Shown: positions 16,570 to 25,931, numbered from the stretch's first letter. The stretch: DNA of 64,000 bases from an uncultured Flavobacteriales bacterium (GCA_913055685.1 CAJXKC010000002.1:770920-834919), one strand, 5' to 3'. Notes: a model not told the origin generated them from the sequence alone. Made by a program: numbers and translations.

Positions 16570-18084
16570 CTACTTTACAATTTTGATCCATAAATCGCCT
16601 TGGTATGCACCGTTTAATCCGCTCGACTTAGCTTGATCAGCTTCTTGGTAACTATTGAATTTCAATAAGTACACATAGTAGAAGTTATTGCTATTGTCTT
16701 GGAATACGCGGGCGTCTAAGCCTTGGCTATTCAATTTATTCATTAGACGGGTGGCGTTCGCCTGATTACCAAATACACCAGCGGTAACGTAGTACCCGGC
16801 AGAGCCTGGAGTTACGTTAGAGGCACGATTCGACTCAGGGTAAGAAGTTTGTCCACCACCAGTATTCTGATCGGCAGTATTATTCTGCTGATTGTTATCG
16901 AATGGCCTTGGAGGCAATTGACGACCATTATTAGCATTCTGCTGATTGCTATTGTTCTGGTTATTGGTGTTCTGGTTGCCACCATTCTGAGCCGCTTGCT
17001 GACGAAGATCTTCCAGTTCTTTCTGCATTTTCTTCTTCTCTTCTTCAAGCGCTTTCTTCATTTCGCCTTTGTAGCTATCCTTGAATTCCTTCAATTTCTC
17101 ATCTACCGTTTCTTCAACTTCGTCTTTCTGACGACGTTGCATAAGTTTCAAGCGCTTGATTTCATTCTTCATACGCTCATTCTCCTTATTGCTACCAAAG
17201 CGATAGGTAAGCATGAACTCATGACTAGTACCAAAGCTAGAGCCATAAGTATTAGTAGAGAAGTCATAGGCATAACCCAAGGTTAACTCCTCAGTAAGGT
17301 TAACCCCAACATTGGCAGTAACCCCATAATCAGAACGATACATGGCACCGATATAACCGTACTCAGTCATACGATACAATAATCCAGCATCAATCTGGAA
17401 GGGAACCGACTCGGCTGCGCGTACCATAATAATGGGACTTAAAACTTGCTTGTCGCCAGCAAATTTGAAGTCATATTGCAAAGTGGCCACGTAGTGACGA
17501 ATCAAATTGTAATTGATATCGCTTGGATTACGAGCAAAGTTTACATTCTGACTTAATAGCTGTGGCGCCGCAAACCCTAAGGTAAACTCCTGGACTTTTA
17601 AGCTCAATCCTAGGTTTATATCAAAGGTTCCCCGGTTCGGGGCCACTACCGAATAGATATCACCTAAGTCACGGGCACGCACGGCATTTTGATCAATGCT
17701 TTGATTCACGTAACCCGCGCCAATACCACCTGAAAAGCTGATATCGTCGCTGAGACGCACGTAATAGGCATAGTTACCGTAGGCCCCTAATCGGCTAAGG
17801 ATATCGGTTTTATCGCTAAAACCATAAATACTCCAACCTACTTTCTGGTCATTTAATGAGCCATTTACCCCAATTGCGGAGGTTTCAGGTGAGCCCTGAA
17901 TACCGCTCCACTGACGGCGATGCAACATGGTTGCTTCGGTTACTCCAGCACTTCCCGATAAAGCCGGATTATAAATATATGGAGTAAAGAAGTAATTACT
18001 ATAGAGTGGAATTTGCTGGGCTTTTGCCACAGTTACCATTAGTCCAACTCCAATCAAAAAGGCTAATTTCTTCATCTTGTTCAT
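16570..18084 (-). CDS. PorP/SprF-type type IX secretion membrane protein with C-terminal SPOR domain
   Basis: Residues 1-22 are a signal peptide (MNKMKKLAFLIGVGLMVTVA). About 23-300 form the PorP/SprF barrel (QIPLYSNYFFTPYIYNPALS, then W-S-G-I-Q-G-S-P repeats of aromatic strands, ending in HEFMLTYRFG). From about 300 to 365 a charged coiled coil follows, then an Asn/Gln-rich linker (about 365-425), then a SPOR domain (GYYVTAGVFGNQANATRLMN onward, to 504). PorP/SprF proteins are about 300 residues and normally end at the barrel, so the SPOR tail, which binds glycan strands of peptidoglycan, is extra. It directly follows the CHU_C protein gene (1-base gap), the usual SprF-with-secreted-partner pairing, and probably helps anchor or export that protein. 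Confidence 0.88.
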   Translation of the reverse strand: MNKMKKLAFLIGVGLMVTVAKAQQIPLYSNYFFTPYIYNPALSGSAGVTEATMLHRRQWSGIQGSPETSAIGVNGSLNDQKVGWSIYGFSDKTDILSRLGAYGNYAYYVRLSDDISFSGGIGAGYVNQSIDQNAVRARDLGDIYSVVAPNRGTFDINLGLSLKVQEFTLGFAAPQLLSQNVNFARNPSDINYNLIRHYVATLQYDFKFAGDKQVLSPIIMVRAAESVPFQIDAGLLYRMTEYGYIGAMYRSDYGVTANVGVNLTEELTLGYAYDFSTNTYGSSFGTSHEFMLTYRFGSNKENERMKNEIKRLKLMQRRQKDEVEETVDEKLKEFKDSYKGEMKKALEEEKKKMQKELEDLRQQAAQNGGNQNTNNQNNSNQQNANNGRQLPPRPFDNNQQNNTADQNTGGGQTSYPESNRASNVTPGSAGYYVTAGVFGNQANATRLMNKLNSQGLDARVFQDNSNNFYYVYLLKFNSYQEADQAKSSGLNGAYQGDLWIKIVK

Positions 18085-18085
18085 C

Positions 18086-21055
18086 TTATTGTTGGTTACG
18101 GATTATGGTGACTGCATTTCGCATGCGTATTTCTCCACCACAGTCTAATACATAGTAATAAGTTCCGTCCGGAAGTTCATTACCACCATTATCTACCCCG
18201 GTCCATAGGCCGTTGAAATTATCATCGCTGTAGACCACCGATCCCCAACGGTTCATGATTTCAATGGAACAAGCGTCGCCATCCAGCAATTCTCGAATAT
18301 CCCAAACATCATTTAAGCCATCATTATTAGGCGTAAAGATGTTATAGGCCTTATTAATCAAATTGATCTGATCGGGGAAGGTCTTATTAATTATCAGCTG
18401 AAGTGAATCAATACCCACACAACCACGAGAGTTTGTTACTTCCACATAAATCCATACTGTATCCGAAAGCACACCGTCTTCTAAGACCTTACTCACTTGG
18501 ATACTCTGACTTAAGAAGTCGCTAAACTCAATTGGCTTACTTGCCCACCAACGGTAATTGGTACCTCCAAAAGCGGTAAGGGTTGCGGTTTCTCCAGACT
18601 CAATTACTTGATCTGGACCGGCAGCAGCATTAACCACTAAAGGATAAACAATTACGGTATCTCTGGTAATACAACCATTAACACCGGTTGCCTCCACTGG
18701 ATAACTACCCGGAATATTGATGTAACGAGTAGCACCATTTACTTGACCACCTTGCCAAGTAACCTGGTTAAAGTTTCCTTGCGCAACGAATAGGATGCTG
18801 TCACCCGGACATAAACCTACTGAATCGCCAGGGAAGAAGTTTAAGCTCGGTGGTTCATAGAATACAACCATCACACTATCGGCACGGAAGTCACATAATT
18901 GGTTTCCAAAACGATTCACGTAGCTGGTACGTAATTGGAAATACAGGGTATCAAATCCGCTAATCGAATAGGTGGTATCCAAAACCAAACTCGGATTAGT
19001 ATCGGTTTGAAGGATGGCCCAGTTATTTCCATTAGGGTTCCACTGATACCATTGATAGTCCCAAGGAAGCAGTCCTAACATGGTATCGGTGGCCGTAACC
19101 AAAGCACTGTCGTATAGACAGAGATTTAAGCCAGTTAAACCACTATTAGTACCAGGGAATTGGACCTCAATTACTTGGGTTTCTGGCACCGTATCTACAA
19201 AACTGCGGAACACTCTCGATGTATCCGAACAGATTCCATCATCAATAGATACAAACCAACGGCCCGATTCTTTGATAACTAAAGTTTGATTGGTTTCACC
19301 CACCAAGGGGTATTTTACTCTTAATCCACTAATAGGATCAATAGAGTCGGTTAACCATTGGTAACTGTAATTATAGCCGAAATTACTTAAGGTAGTAGGC
19401 GTACTTGGCGCCGATAAAATCGCTGAATCAGTTTCACAGAAGTTAACCGAGTCGAGGCCTAAGATGAAGGCATTGGGAGAGTTCACCACTGTTACGTCAA
19501 ATTCTGGGAACCAACGTACCGCCACACTATCGGAGAAGAACACACAAGTTTCTATACCGGTAAAGGTGGTCCGGCGAGCAATTCGTACCCTAAAATAACG
19601 CAATGCAGGTTTAGGGTTTTGGAAGTAAGGTTGTCCTGCGTCCGATAAACTGGTATCTACCACTAAGGTAGGCAGGGTATCAAAACTTAGGTTATTTAGC
19701 GGCTGACCAGAAACTGATTTCCAAGGATTTGCTCCCGCAGGAACGGTTGGATCATACCACTGCCAGCGGTAAGAAACGTCCTGTGGCCAACTCTGAGAAG
19801 GAATGGTAGTTAGTAATACCGAATCCTTCATACATATTTCGTTAAATACTGTGGGTCCGGCTAAACCGGGGAAAGGCACCCCAGCAATTACCGCATTCGG
19901 AACCGAGTCGATATTCACCCAAAACTTATTCACTTCGGGAGTAGTATCGGTACAATAGCCATCGTTAACTACTAGGCGATAATGGTTCCAACCTCTAACT
20001 GAAGAGTTCTGGTTAATTTGTAAGATACGCTGGGTCGCGGTGGCAGTAGTTAAGGCGTACCAATCGCGCAGACCTGTAACCGGATTAAAGGAATCGGTTA
20101 GCCACTGATAGGTAAATGTTAGATTAGGCGGAGGAAGAGGCCCGTTTAATAAGGCTATATCCGACTCACATAATTCAATCGAATCACGCGGTGAATTATT
20201 ACCGGCCACAGGATTATCTACCCGGTAGGCATTAGCATTAGCCGCATTTGCGGCGTCAAATGTTATTGTTGTAGGGGTGTTTATCGGCGTAACCAGCACG
20301 GTATCCGAGTAAATTGGACAATTACCATTATTGGTTAATCGAGCATAATAAGCACCCTGTCCGTAGCCTACTTTCAAAGAGTCTTTGGTTTCGCCTTGCA
20401 GCTGAAAAGCACCATTAAACCACTGAATAGCAGTACCATCAGTAGTAACTCGTATGTAGATCGAATCTCCAAAACAAACCCCTAAATCTACCGAGGTTGA
20501 ATAGGGGTTATCTACAGTGTCAATTTTAACGCCATTACGGATAGTAGCAACCGAATCAATAAAACCAACCGTAGGAATACGGTTTATCTGACGGAAAGTG
20601 GTATCACTAAATCCGTCGATCGGAGTAATTGTTCCATTGCTATTGCGGTTGATTATGCGGAAGCCATAAATGCCAATAGGCGTATTACATGGCATTACTA
20701 AAGAAGCCCATTTTTTACCACTACTAAAGGTATCCGAAGGTAAGGTTACCGCTACCGGTGGATCATTCTTCTCCAACTTAGTTAGCTCCAGCAAAGTAGC
20801 AGAGCCCCAATTGAGAGCTGGACTAGTCGCTAATTGATATTCAAAACTGGAGTTAGAAGGAAAGTTGGCATTCGGCTTAATCTCGTATTCAATCACAATG
20901 GTATCACACTGACAAGTAGCGTCCGCGAAATTGACATTGGTGGTACCATTTAGAATGTCAATTTTACCGGCCGAAACAATGTTTTGAGCCCAGAGTGAGG
21001 AAGAAAAGCTTATGCCTAAAAGGAAGACAAAATACTTTAACAGGTTCTTCTTCAT
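18086..21055 (-). CDS. Large secreted protein with gliding motility-associated C-terminal (CHU_C) domain
   Basis: Probable cell-surface adhesin exported by the type IX system. The ATG at 21055 gives MKKNLLKYFVFLLGISFSSS, a clean signal peptide; a TTG six codons earlier is less likely. The body of about 989 residues is built of Ig-like beta domains with internal duplication: a block with a YQWLTDS...P-x-x-G-L-R motif and a second block with W-Q-W/W-Y-Q-W occur twice, about 250 residues apart. A PKD-like part with AAAGPDQVIESGETATLTAF follows, and the last 90 residues are the type-B sorting domain: NIFTPNNDGLNDVWDI, then MNRWGSVVYS and WTGVDNGGNELPDGTYYYVL. The adjacent PorP/SprF gene supports the export route. 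Ligand unknown. Confidence 0.9.
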   Translation of the reverse strand: MKKNLLKYFVFLLGISFSSSLWAQNIVSAGKIDILNGTTNVNFADATCQCDTIVIEYEIKPNANFPSNSSFEYQLATSPALNWGSATLLELTKLEKNDPPVAVTLPSDTFSSGKKWASLVMPCNTPIGIYGFRIINRNSNGTITPIDGFSDTTFRQINRIPTVGFIDSVATIRNGVKIDTVDNPYSTSVDLGVCFGDSIYIRVTTDGTAIQWFNGAFQLQGETKDSLKVGYGQGAYYARLTNNGNCPIYSDTVLVTPINTPTTITFDAANAANANAYRVDNPVAGNNSPRDSIELCESDIALLNGPLPPPNLTFTYQWLTDSFNPVTGLRDWYALTTATATQRILQINQNSSVRGWNHYRLVVNDGYCTDTTPEVNKFWVNIDSVPNAVIAGVPFPGLAGPTVFNEICMKDSVLLTTIPSQSWPQDVSYRWQWYDPTVPAGANPWKSVSGQPLNNLSFDTLPTLVVDTSLSDAGQPYFQNPKPALRYFRVRIARRTTFTGIETCVFFSDSVAVRWFPEFDVTVVNSPNAFILGLDSVNFCETDSAILSAPSTPTTLSNFGYNYSYQWLTDSIDPISGLRVKYPLVGETNQTLVIKESGRWFVSIDDGICSDTSRVFRSFVDTVPETQVIEVQFPGTNSGLTGLNLCLYDSALVTATDTMLGLLPWDYQWYQWNPNGNNWAILQTDTNPSLVLDTTYSISGFDTLYFQLRTSYVNRFGNQLCDFRADSVMVVFYEPPSLNFFPGDSVGLCPGDSILFVAQGNFNQVTWQGGQVNGATRYINIPGSYPVEATGVNGCITRDTVIVYPLVVNAAAGPDQVIESGETATLTAFGGTNYRWWASKPIEFSDFLSQSIQVSKVLEDGVLSDTVWIYVEVTNSRGCVGIDSLQLIINKTFPDQINLINKAYNIFTPNNDGLNDVWDIRELLDGDACSIEIMNRWGSVVYSDDNFNGLWTGVDNGGNELPDGTYYYVLDCGGEIRMRNAVTIIRNQQ

Positions 21056-21103
21056 AATAGTTGTTGTTTGCAAAATGTTGGCAATTTAACTTAATCGCTC
21101 CTA

Positions 21104-21111
21104 CAAATGTA
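21104..21111 (-). promoter_or_regulatory. Bacteroidota-type -7 element for the CHU_C / PorP operon
   Basis: Minus-strand TACATTTG, an exact TAnnTTTG match, 48 bases before the ATG at 21055. It gives a longer leader than other promoters in the window. Confidence 0.4.
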
Positions 21112-21202
21112 GGTCAATTAGTAGCAAATCCCTGTAAATTAGTAACCGCTTTATCCACGATATACAAGGAATTGACAGTATTACGAATAAAATATTATAA
21201 AG

Positions 21203-21568
21203 GTGGGGTTTCTAAAACAAAGGCTTAGAGCATTTTACTTTGCAATAGAGGGAATAAAAACCTTCTTCCGGGAGAGTCCGCACGCTAAAATTCATGGACT
21301 AGCCGCCCTTCTCGTCATCGCCTTAGGAGCTTACTTGGAGTGCACAATTCATGAGTGGCTTGCCCTTATTGTCTCTATAGCTTTGGTTCTTGGGATGGAA
21401 GCCCTGAATTCGGCTATCGAATATACGGTTGACCTAATTAGTCCGGAACAACATCCTTTAGCTAAAAAAGCCAAAGACGTTGCCGCGGCAGCCGTGCTTA
21501 TTTGTGCGTTATTTGCCTTGGTAATTGGAATTATAATCTTTGTCCCAAAAATTATTCATGCATTCTGA
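21203..21568 (+). CDS. dgkA: Diacylglycerol kinase family protein (DgkA/UdpK type)
   Basis: Small integral-membrane lipid kinase that phosphorylates diacylglycerol or undecaprenol. The 121 residues hold three membrane helices and the family signature G-M-E-A-L-N-S-A-I-E, with the catalytic Glu and metal-binding Glu-Asn, around residues 74-83, followed by DLISPEQHPLAKKAKDVAAA, which carries the K-D-x-A-A-A-A segment. Start is a GTG at 21203; there is no upstream in-frame ATG. Overlaps the GAF gene by 11 bases. Whether the substrate is diacylglycerol (enterobacterial) or undecaprenol (Gram-positive) is not clear; the sequence has features of both. Confidence 0.88.
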   Translation: MGFLKQRLRAFYFAIEGIKTFFRESPHAKIHGLAALLVIALGAYLECTIHEWLALIVSIALVLGMEALNSAIEYTVDLISPEQHPLAKKAKDVAAAAVLICALFALVIGIIIFVPKIIHAF

Positions 21569-22043
21569 GGTTTTAAACTCCATCAAACAAAGTCTCCAGC
21601 AGGAGCTTAGTGTTAAAGAAGCTTTGTATCGCATTTGCAGTATCATAGAGATACAGCTCGACAAATACAATTGGGTAGGCTTTTACTTTATGAATCATCA
21701 AAGTAGAAAGCTGCATCTAGGTCCTTATATAGGTGCACCCACCGACCACACTATTATTGATTTCGGAAAAGGTATTTGCGGACAAGTAGCAGAAAGTGGT
21801 GAAAGCTTTTTAGTAGATGATGTAAATGCCCAAAGCAATTACATCGCCTGTAGCATCGATGTGAAATCTGAGATTGTAGTTCCCATGTATTATAAAGATC
21901 AGTTAATTGGTCAGATTGATATTGACAGTAATACCATTGCCGCATTCGATCACCGTGATGATGCCTTTCTTAAGGAGGTAAACCGATTAATTGTTGACCG
22001 TTACCAAGAGGAACTAATTGAATACCTCGAGGAACTCATTTAA
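21558..22043 (+). CDS. GAF domain protein, free methionine-(R)-sulfoxide reductase-like
   Basis: A 161-residue single GAF domain. N-W-V-G-F-Y-F (about 33-39) and the conserved pairs G-K-G-I-C-G-Q and Y-I-A-C...K-S-E-I-V-V-P are those of the MsrC (fRMsr) family, whose members reduce free methionine sulfoxide with three cysteines. Two of the three are here (in GICG and in YIAC); the first one, as I recall its position in the enterobacterial enzyme, corresponds to GAPTDHTII and is absent. Some relatives are similar but unproven. I start it at the ATG at 21558; a TTG at 21540 is possible. Overlaps dgkA. Function tentative. Confidence 0.75.
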   Translation: MHSEVLNSIKQSLQQELSVKEALYRICSIIEIQLDKYNWVGFYFMNHQSRKLHLGPYIGAPTDHTIIDFGKGICGQVAESGESFLVDDVNAQSNYIACSIDVKSEIVVPMYYKDQLIGQIDIDSNTIAAFDHRDDAFLKEVNRLIVDRYQEELIEYLEELI

Positions 22044-23300
22044 TTATTGACCGGTACGAATTGCGTCTACCGGATTGAGTCGGGAGGCGCTAAGAGCTGG
22101 GATAAAGCCTGATACCAAGCCAATTACCACTGAAATCCCCATTCCTTGGATTAGATTCTTACTGCTTAGTTGAATTTGGAAACTCATGTCTTCCATAAAG
22201 AAGGGTAAGGCAAGCTGACCCAAGTAAACCATAAATATCCCGAGTCCGCCCCCGATTACACAAAGGATAACCGATTCCAGCAAGAACTGCATCAAGATAA
22301 AAATGCGCTTGGCGCCTAAACTCATTTGTATTCCAATTTGGTTGGTGCGCTCCTTTACGCTCACGAACATAATATTAGCGATTCCAAAACCACCGACCAG
22401 TACCGAAAAGCCACCGATAACCAATCCCGCTAGACCAATCACTGAAAAAAGTTGATCGAGATTATTGGAAATCATCGATATTTCATTGAGGGCAAAGTCA
22501 TTGTCTGCCTTAGGCTTTAAGCGCCGAATCGAGCGCATGGTACCTATTATTTCATCGCGTAATTCCGACATCTCCACTCCTTCTTTAGCAGAAATCATAA
22601 TGGTAGACCCATTCTGATTTTTAAGACTCATCAGGTTACCTACATATTGGATAGGAACAAAAATGCTCCCATCAAAATCATTTCCAATAAGGCTTTTACC
22701 CTGTTTGGCCACCACGCCAATAACCTTGAGCTTTCGGCCCAAAACACTAAAGGTGCGACCCACTGGATTGACCCCAGGAAAAAGCCCCTGGGCAACATCA
22801 TAACCTAAAATGGCAATTGGAGAACCTTTGCGTGATTCTAATTCCGAGAAATAACGACCCTCTTCAATTTCAAAATTCCAGATATAGTTATAGGCGTGGG
22901 AAACGCACATCACATTTACCCCTTCTACGCTGTTAAGCCCATATTTTAAAGTTTGTTGAACCCCAAAGAGATAAGCGACATGCTCCGCATTATTCATGCG
23001 GCTGGCCAGTTTCTCCATTTCATAATAATTAGGCTCTGGCCTTTGAAAATAGTGCCACCATTTGTATTCACCGCCGCCTCCACCCCAAGGCCACTTCTGA
23101 ATGTATACCACATTGGAACCAAGGTTCTGAACGCTAGAACGTATCGAACGTTCCAAAGAGTCTACCATCGTGAAAACGGCTACAATGGTTAAAATGCCAA
23201 TGGTTACTCCCAACAAAGAAAGGAAGGTGCGTAAACGATTTACCCTAAGCGCGTGTAGAGCAAAATTGAGACTTTCTTTTAAGATCCGAAGGTATAGCAT
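22044..23300 (-). CDS. MacB-like ABC transporter permease (FtsX domain)
   Basis: Permease subunit of a type VII (MacB/LolE-like) ABC transporter. The 418-residue protein has one N-terminal membrane helix (about 22-45), a large periplasmic MacB_PCD domain with MVDSLERSIRSSVQNLGSNV and a G-S-x-I-F-V-P piece, then three C-terminal helices in the FtsX domain (GIANIMFVSVKERTNQIG, then LRxxxxDAIR-like end LNPVDAIRTGQ). No ATP-binding subunit is adjacent, so the partner lies elsewhere. Such systems move lipoproteins, peptides or drugs through mechanotransmission. Promoter element at 23312-23319; its stop abuts the GAF gene stop (TAATTA at 22041-22046). Confidence 0.9.
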   Translation of the reverse strand: MLYLRILKESLNFALHALRVNRLRTFLSLLGVTIGILTIVAVFTMVDSLERSIRSSVQNLGSNVVYIQKWPWGGGGGEYKWWHYFQRPEPNYYEMEKLASRMNNAEHVAYLFGVQQTLKYGLNSVEGVNVMCVSHAYNYIWNFEIEEGRYFSELESRKGSPIAILGYDVAQGLFPGVNPVGRTFSVLGRKLKVIGVVAKQGKSLIGNDFDGSIFVPIQYVGNLMSLKNQNGSTIMISAKEGVEMSELRDEIIGTMRSIRRLKPKADNDFALNEISMISNNLDQLFSVIGLAGLVIGGFSVLVGGFGIANIMFVSVKERTNQIGIQMSLGAKRIFILMQFLLESVILCVIGGGLGIFMVYLGQLALPFFMEDMSFQIQLSSKNLIQGMGISVVIGLVSGFIPALSASRLNPVDAIRTGQ

Positions 23301-23311
23301 ATGCGGTTGCT

Positions 23312-23319
23312 CAAATGTA
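23312..23319 (-). promoter_or_regulatory. Bacteroidota-type -7 element for the MacB-like permease
   Basis: Minus-strand TACATTTG, an exact TAnnTTTG match, 11 bases before the ATG at 23300. It is in a 90-base gap shared with the divergent purH promoter. Confidence 0.55.
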
Positions 23320-23362
23320 CGAGATAATTGAATTCTGGATTCAAAAGCACCTAAAAAAGCCC

Positions 23363-23370
23363 TAATTTTG
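23363..23370 (+). promoter_or_regulatory. Bacteroidota-type -7 element for purH
   Basis: TAATTTTG, an exact TAnnTTTG match, 20 bases before the purH ATG. It may start a transcript that also covers the mre operon. Confidence 0.55.
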
Positions 23371-23390
23371 CCCCTCTAAAAAATCATAGG

Positions 23391-24899
23391 ATGTCCCATA
23401 ATTCAGAAGCGCCTAGAGCCTTAATTTCAGTATTTTACAAAGATCACTTAAACGAGCTAGCTAAGGCACTGGTTGCCAAAGGTTACCAATTACTTTCTAC
23501 CGGCGGTACTCGCCAATTTTTGGAGGATCATGGTCACCAAGTAGAGGCTGTCGAAGACCTTACTGGTTATCCTTCTATTTTAGGTGGTAGAGTAAAAACT
23601 TTACACCCCAAGGTTTTTGGTGGAATTTTAGGACGTCGTTCATTGAGCTCTGATCAGACTGAAATGCAAGAATTTGGTCTACCAAATATTGACGTTGTAG
23701 TCGTAGATCTATATCCTTTTGAGGAAACCCTAGCTTCTGGTGCCGAGCACCAAGACATCATTGAAAAGATTGATATCGGCGGTATATCTTTGATTCGTGC
23801 GGCAGCTAAAAATTACCAGGATTGCTGGATTATCCCCAGTCGTGACTTATACCAAGATGCCATAGAAGTTTTAGAGAAGGGAGAGCAGAATATCGAAACG
23901 CGTAAGCGCTATGCTGCCGAGGCTTTCCGGATTTCTTCGCAATACGATACCCATATCCAAGCTTACCTAAGTGGTGATTACCAAAACCTTATTCTAGGCA
24001 AGGCCAATGGCCTACGCTACGGAGAAAACCCACATCAAAAAGGTACCTTCTACGGTAAGATGGAAGAGGTTTTTGAGCAATTGCATGGAAAAGCTCTTTC
24101 CTACAATAATTTGCTTGACGCTGATGCGGCAGTAAACTTATTGGATGAGTTTGAAGACTGTACCGTAGCGGTATTAAAACACAATAATGCCTGTGGTATT
24201 GCTAGTCGCCCATCAGTATTAGAAGCTTGGCAAGATGCATTAGCTGGCGATCCTGTTTCGGCCTTCGGAGGAGTATTGATCTCTAATCGCGAAATTGATG
24301 CAGCAACCGCTGAGGAAATGCATAAAATCTTCTTCGAGATTGTAATCGCCCCCTCTTACAGCGCAGAAGCCCTTGAAATACTAAAGCAGAAGAAAAACCG
24401 CATCATTTTGATTTTGAAGGATTTCGACCGCCCAAAAATGCAATACCGCACCCTTCTTAACGGAATCTTAGCGCAAGAAAAAGACCATCACACCGATAGT
24501 AGAGCAGATTTAAAGAACGTTACCAAGGCCCAAGCATCTGAGCAAGAAATTGAAGATTTACTTTTTGCTTCCAAAATTTGTAAGCATACCAAATCAAATA
24601 CTATTATCTTAGCGAAGAACAAGCAATTGATCGCGGGGGGTACCGGTCAGACTTCTAGAGTAGACGCCTTAAGACAAGCAATTGTTAAAGCTAAAGCCTT
24701 TAAATTTGACCTCCAAGGAGCCGTAATGGCCTCCGACGCTTTCTTCCCATTCCCTGACTGTGTTGAAATTGCCAATGAAGAAGGAATTAAAGCTGTGATC
24801 CAGCCTGGTGGCTCTATCAAGGATCAATTGTCGATTGACTTTTGTGATGAGCACCAAATGAAAATGGTATTCACAGGAGTAAGACATTTTAAACATTAA
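23391..24899 (+). CDS. purH: PurH: bifunctional AICAR formyltransferase / IMP cyclohydrolase
   Basis: Last two steps of purine synthesis. The N-terminal cyclohydrolase domain (about 1-145) opens with ALISVFYKDHLNELAKALV and has the phosphate-binding S-T-G-G-T at about 37-41. The formyltransferase domain follows, with the catalytic K-H-N-N-A-C-G motif (about 264-270) and RYGENPHQ (about 209-216). The 502-residue length is normal for Bacteroidota. Six bases before mreB, the usual flavobacterial arrangement, though no shared function is known. Confidence 0.96.
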   Translation: MSHNSEAPRALISVFYKDHLNELAKALVAKGYQLLSTGGTRQFLEDHGHQVEAVEDLTGYPSILGGRVKTLHPKVFGGILGRRSLSSDQTEMQEFGLPNIDVVVVDLYPFEETLASGAEHQDIIEKIDIGGISLIRAAAKNYQDCWIIPSRDLYQDAIEVLEKGEQNIETRKRYAAEAFRISSQYDTHIQAYLSGDYQNLILGKANGLRYGENPHQKGTFYGKMEEVFEQLHGKALSYNNLLDADAAVNLLDEFEDCTVAVLKHNNACGIASRPSVLEAWQDALAGDPVSAFGGVLISNREIDAATAEEMHKIFFEIVIAPSYSAEALEILKQKKNRIILILKDFDRPKMQYRTLLNGILAQEKDHHTDSRADLKNVTKAQASEQEIEDLLFASKICKHTKSNTIILAKNKQLIAGGTGQTSRVDALRQAIVKAKAFKFDLQGAVMASDAFFPFPDCVEIANEEGIKAVIQPGGSIKDQLSIDFCDEHQMKMVFTGVRHFKH

Positions 24900-24905
24900 G
24901 ACAAA

Positions 24906-25931
24906 TTGGGACTTTTTGATTTTTTACGGGAGGACATTGCAATTGACCTAGGAACGGCTAACACCCTAATCATTCACAATGATAAAGTGGTAGTAGATGC
25001 GCCTTCAATTGTAGCAAAAGACCGTGCCAGCGGAAAGATTATTGCCGTGGGGCAAACCGCTCGCCAAATGCATGGTAAAACGCATGAAAACATTAAAACC
25101 ATTCGTCCTTTAAAGGACGGAGTTATAGCCGACTTCGAGGCCTCTGAAGCCATGATTCGCGAAATGATAAAAAGCATTCCGGCCTTGCAGAAACGCTTGG
25201 TCCCTCCTGCTCTACGGATGGTTATTTGTATTCCCTCTGGAATTACTGAAGTAGAAAAAAGAGCGGTTAAAGATTCTGCTCAGCATGCAGGCGCACGCGA
25301 GGTGTACCTTATCCACGAACCCATGGCCGCTGCTATTGGTACGGGAGTAGATGTGCAAGAGCCCAAAGGAAATATGATTATTGATATCGGTGGAGGTACT
25401 ACCGAGATTGCAGTTTTAGCTTTAGGGGGTATTGTCGCCGACAAAAGCATAAAAGTTGCTGGTGATGTATTCACCAATGATATTGCCTATTACATGCGAA
25501 CCCAACACAATCTTTTTGTGGGTGAGCGCACTGCCGAGGAAATCAAAATTCAAATTGGATCTGCTTTAGATGATTTGGAGAATCCACCTGAAGAGATGCC
25601 CGTACAGGGTCGTGACCTATTAACCGGAAAGCCAAAGCAATTAATAATTACCTACAAGGAGATCGCTAAGGCCCTCGATAAGTCCATTATACGTATTGAG
25701 GACGCTATCATGGAAGCACTTTCCATGACGCCACCAGAATTAGCCGCGGATATATACAATAGTGGTATTTACCTTGCTGGTGGTGGTTCGATGTTAAGAG
25801 GATTAGATAAACGGATTAGCATGAAAACTGATTTACCAGTTTACGTAGCCGAAGATCCTTTAAGAGCCGTAGTACGTGGTACTGGTATTGCGCTCAAAAA
25901 CATTGGTAAGTATAACTTCCTGATGACCTAA
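24906..25931 (+). CDS. mreB: Rod shape-determining protein MreB
   Basis: Actin-like filament that directs side-wall peptidoglycan synthesis. The 341 residues start MGLFDFLREDIAIDLGTANT; the phosphate loops DLGTANT (about 14-20) and DIGGGTTE and the adenosine loop GGGSMLRG (about 291-298) are intact. Start is a TTG at 24906, six bases after the purH stop, and no ATG precedes the conserved N-terminus. It heads the block mreB-mreC-mreD-mrdA-rodA, a full elongasome. Confidence 0.96.
   Translation: MGLFDFLREDIAIDLGTANTLIIHNDKVVVDAPSIVAKDRASGKIIAVGQTARQMHGKTHENIKTIRPLKDGVIADFEASEAMIREMIKSIPALQKRLVPPALRMVICIPSGITEVEKRAVKDSAQHAGAREVYLIHEPMAAAIGTGVDVQEPKGNMIIDIGGGTTEIAVLALGGIVADKSIKVAGDVFTNDIAYYMRTQHNLFVGERTAEEIKIQIGSALDDLENPPEEMPVQGRDLLTGKPKQLIITYKEIAKALDKSIIRIEDAIMEALSMTPPELAADIYNSGIYLAGGGSMLRGLDKRISMKTDLPVYVAEDPLRAVVRGTGIALKNIGKYNFLMT

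Noticed and set aside
16900..16990. Low-complexity run that could be a phase-variable tandem repeat
   Set aside because: It encodes the Asn/Gln linker with varied codons; no exact repeat unit is present.
16849..17286. A 145-residue hydrophobic open frame on the plus strand
   Set aside because: Antisense to the PorP/SprF-SPOR gene over its Asn/Gln-rich linker and coiled coil; the hydrophobic look arises from the complement of Asn and Lys codons. The minus-strand gene has clear domains.
21150..21160. TTATCCACG, one mismatch to a DnaA box
   Set aside because: A single imperfect box between dgkA and the CHU_C operon; no cluster, no AT-rich unwinding region and no dnaA, dnaN or gidA nearby, so no origin.
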